A DNA stretch of 5,181 nucleotides from an uncultured Trueperaceae bacterium (GTDB taxonomy: Bacteria > Deinococcota > Deinococci > Deinococcales > Trueperaceae): positions 1 to 5,181 of the forward strand of contig CALDPK010000216.1 in assembly GCA_937911855.1 (NCBI GenBank). The letters run 5' to 3'. Made by a program: the position numbers and the translations under genes. Of the stretch, positions 4,750 to 5,181 are shown in pieces. Below the pieces are notes generated by a model, which was given only the letters and a program-made list of their open reading frames with translations, was not told the origin of the DNA and did no database searches. Each line of letters begins with the position of its first letter. The first letter of the stretch is position 1.

Positions 4750-5181
4750 ATGCCACCAAGGATAGTGCTCGTAAGCAGCAAGGACAGCGCCAACGTCGGC
4801 GCGGCCGCCCGGGCACTCAAGAACTACGGATTCAGTGAACTTTACCTGGTCGCCCCGCGCTGCCGCATCGACAGCCGGGCCCACGCCCTCGCCTCCCACG
4901 CAGGCGACATCCTGGACGCAGCCGTCCAGACTGACACGCTCGCCGAGGCACTCACCGGCATCACCTGGGCCGTAGGTACCACCGCCCGTGACCGCGCCAG
5001 CCCCGGAAACGTGGTGCTGAACGCCCGCGAGGGGATAAGCCAACTGCCCGCCAGCCAGGCAGCCCTCGTGTTCGGCCCCGAGGACTATGGCCTCAGCAAC
5101 GCCGACCTGGACCCCAAGCGGTTCGACCTGGTGCCGGGTGGCTACTTCGAGGCCGAGGTGGACGCCGCGCTGCGCGAGGTG
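4750..5181 (+). CDS. SPOUT (TrmH/SpoU family, TrmJ-like) RNA 2'-O-methyltransferase, partial at the right edge
   Basis: 144 codons are open to the window end. The N-terminal part follows the TrmJ pattern: strand RIVLVSS (4-10), motif 1 with Asn15, Gly17 and Arg21 in NVGAAARALKNYGF, then ELYLVAPR (30-37), VGTTARDR (75-82) and motif 2 ALVFGPEDYGLSN (105-117). Such enzymes use S-adenosylmethionine to methylate ribose 2'-OH groups of tRNA or rRNA, as dimers with a trefoil-knot fold. An in-frame TGA directly before the ATG fixes the earliest start; there is no ribosome binding site. The oddity is at the end: after LSNADLD (115-121) the expected motif 3 (an IP followed by SLN and AV) does not appear. 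Residues 122-144 instead read PKRF, then GGY, EVD and L-x-x-V, a spacing like a DivIVA domain. Whether this is a real fusion, a divergent family member or a joining error cannot be decided here. The target RNA is unknown. Confidence 0.85.
   Translation, partial: MPPRIVLVSSKDSANVGAAARALKNYGFSELYLVAPRCRIDSRAHALASHAGDILDAAVQTDTLAEALTGITWAVGTTARDRASPGNVVLNAREGISQLPASQAALVFGPEDYGLSNADLDPKRFDLVPGGYFEAEVDAALREV

Noticed and set aside
4253..4816. 187-codon minus-strand frame across rpsT and flanks
   Set aside because: It covers rpsT in antisense plus its leader and terminators; no family features were seen.

Overview
The window is ordinary GC-rich bacterial chromosome. It most likely comes from the Deinococcus-Thermus phylum, probably a Deinococcus relative. 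The main evidence is the helicase at 1740-3353, whose sequence beyond the RecA core resembles Thermus thermophilus Hera. Four candidate promoters also share an extended -10 of the form TGCTAnnnT, and two of them sit just upstream of a start codon, as expected for the leaderless mRNAs known to be abundant in Deinococcus. No mobile element, CRISPR array, tRNA or rRNA was seen.

Layout. On the minus strand at the left, a CynX/NimT-type major facilitator transporter (193-1458) is followed after 8 bases by a lipoprotein with a fibronectin-III-like start, cut by the window edge (1-184). These two form an operon in which the lipoprotein ribosome binding site overlaps the transporter stop codon. A 281-base divergent region holds promoters for the transporter and for the helicase; the helicase has a leader of about 194 bases with several possible hairpins. 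The helicase converges on sdhB (minus strand, 3431-4129), and an 11-bp hairpin between them can serve as a terminator for both. A second divergent region of about 230 bases carries the sdhB and rpsT promoters. rpsT (4364-4639) is followed by two GC-rich hairpins and then by the start of a TrmJ-like SPOUT RNA methyltransferase that runs off the right edge (4750-5181).

Functions. Three of the six genes act on RNA or the ribosome: the Hera-like helicase, ribosomal protein bS20 and the RNA methyltransferase. sdhB encodes the iron-sulfur subunit of respiratory complex II and stands here without sdhA, sdhC or sdhD. Apart from the transporter-lipoprotein pair, each gene appears to have its own promoter, so this is a set of neighbouring single genes and not one pathway.

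I did not find a convincing new system. The points most worth a second look are the last 23 codons of the methyltransferase, which abandon the SPOUT pattern and look DivIVA-like, the recurring TGCTAnnnT promoter element with leaderless starts, the structured helicase leader, and the solitary sdhB with altered quinone-site positions.
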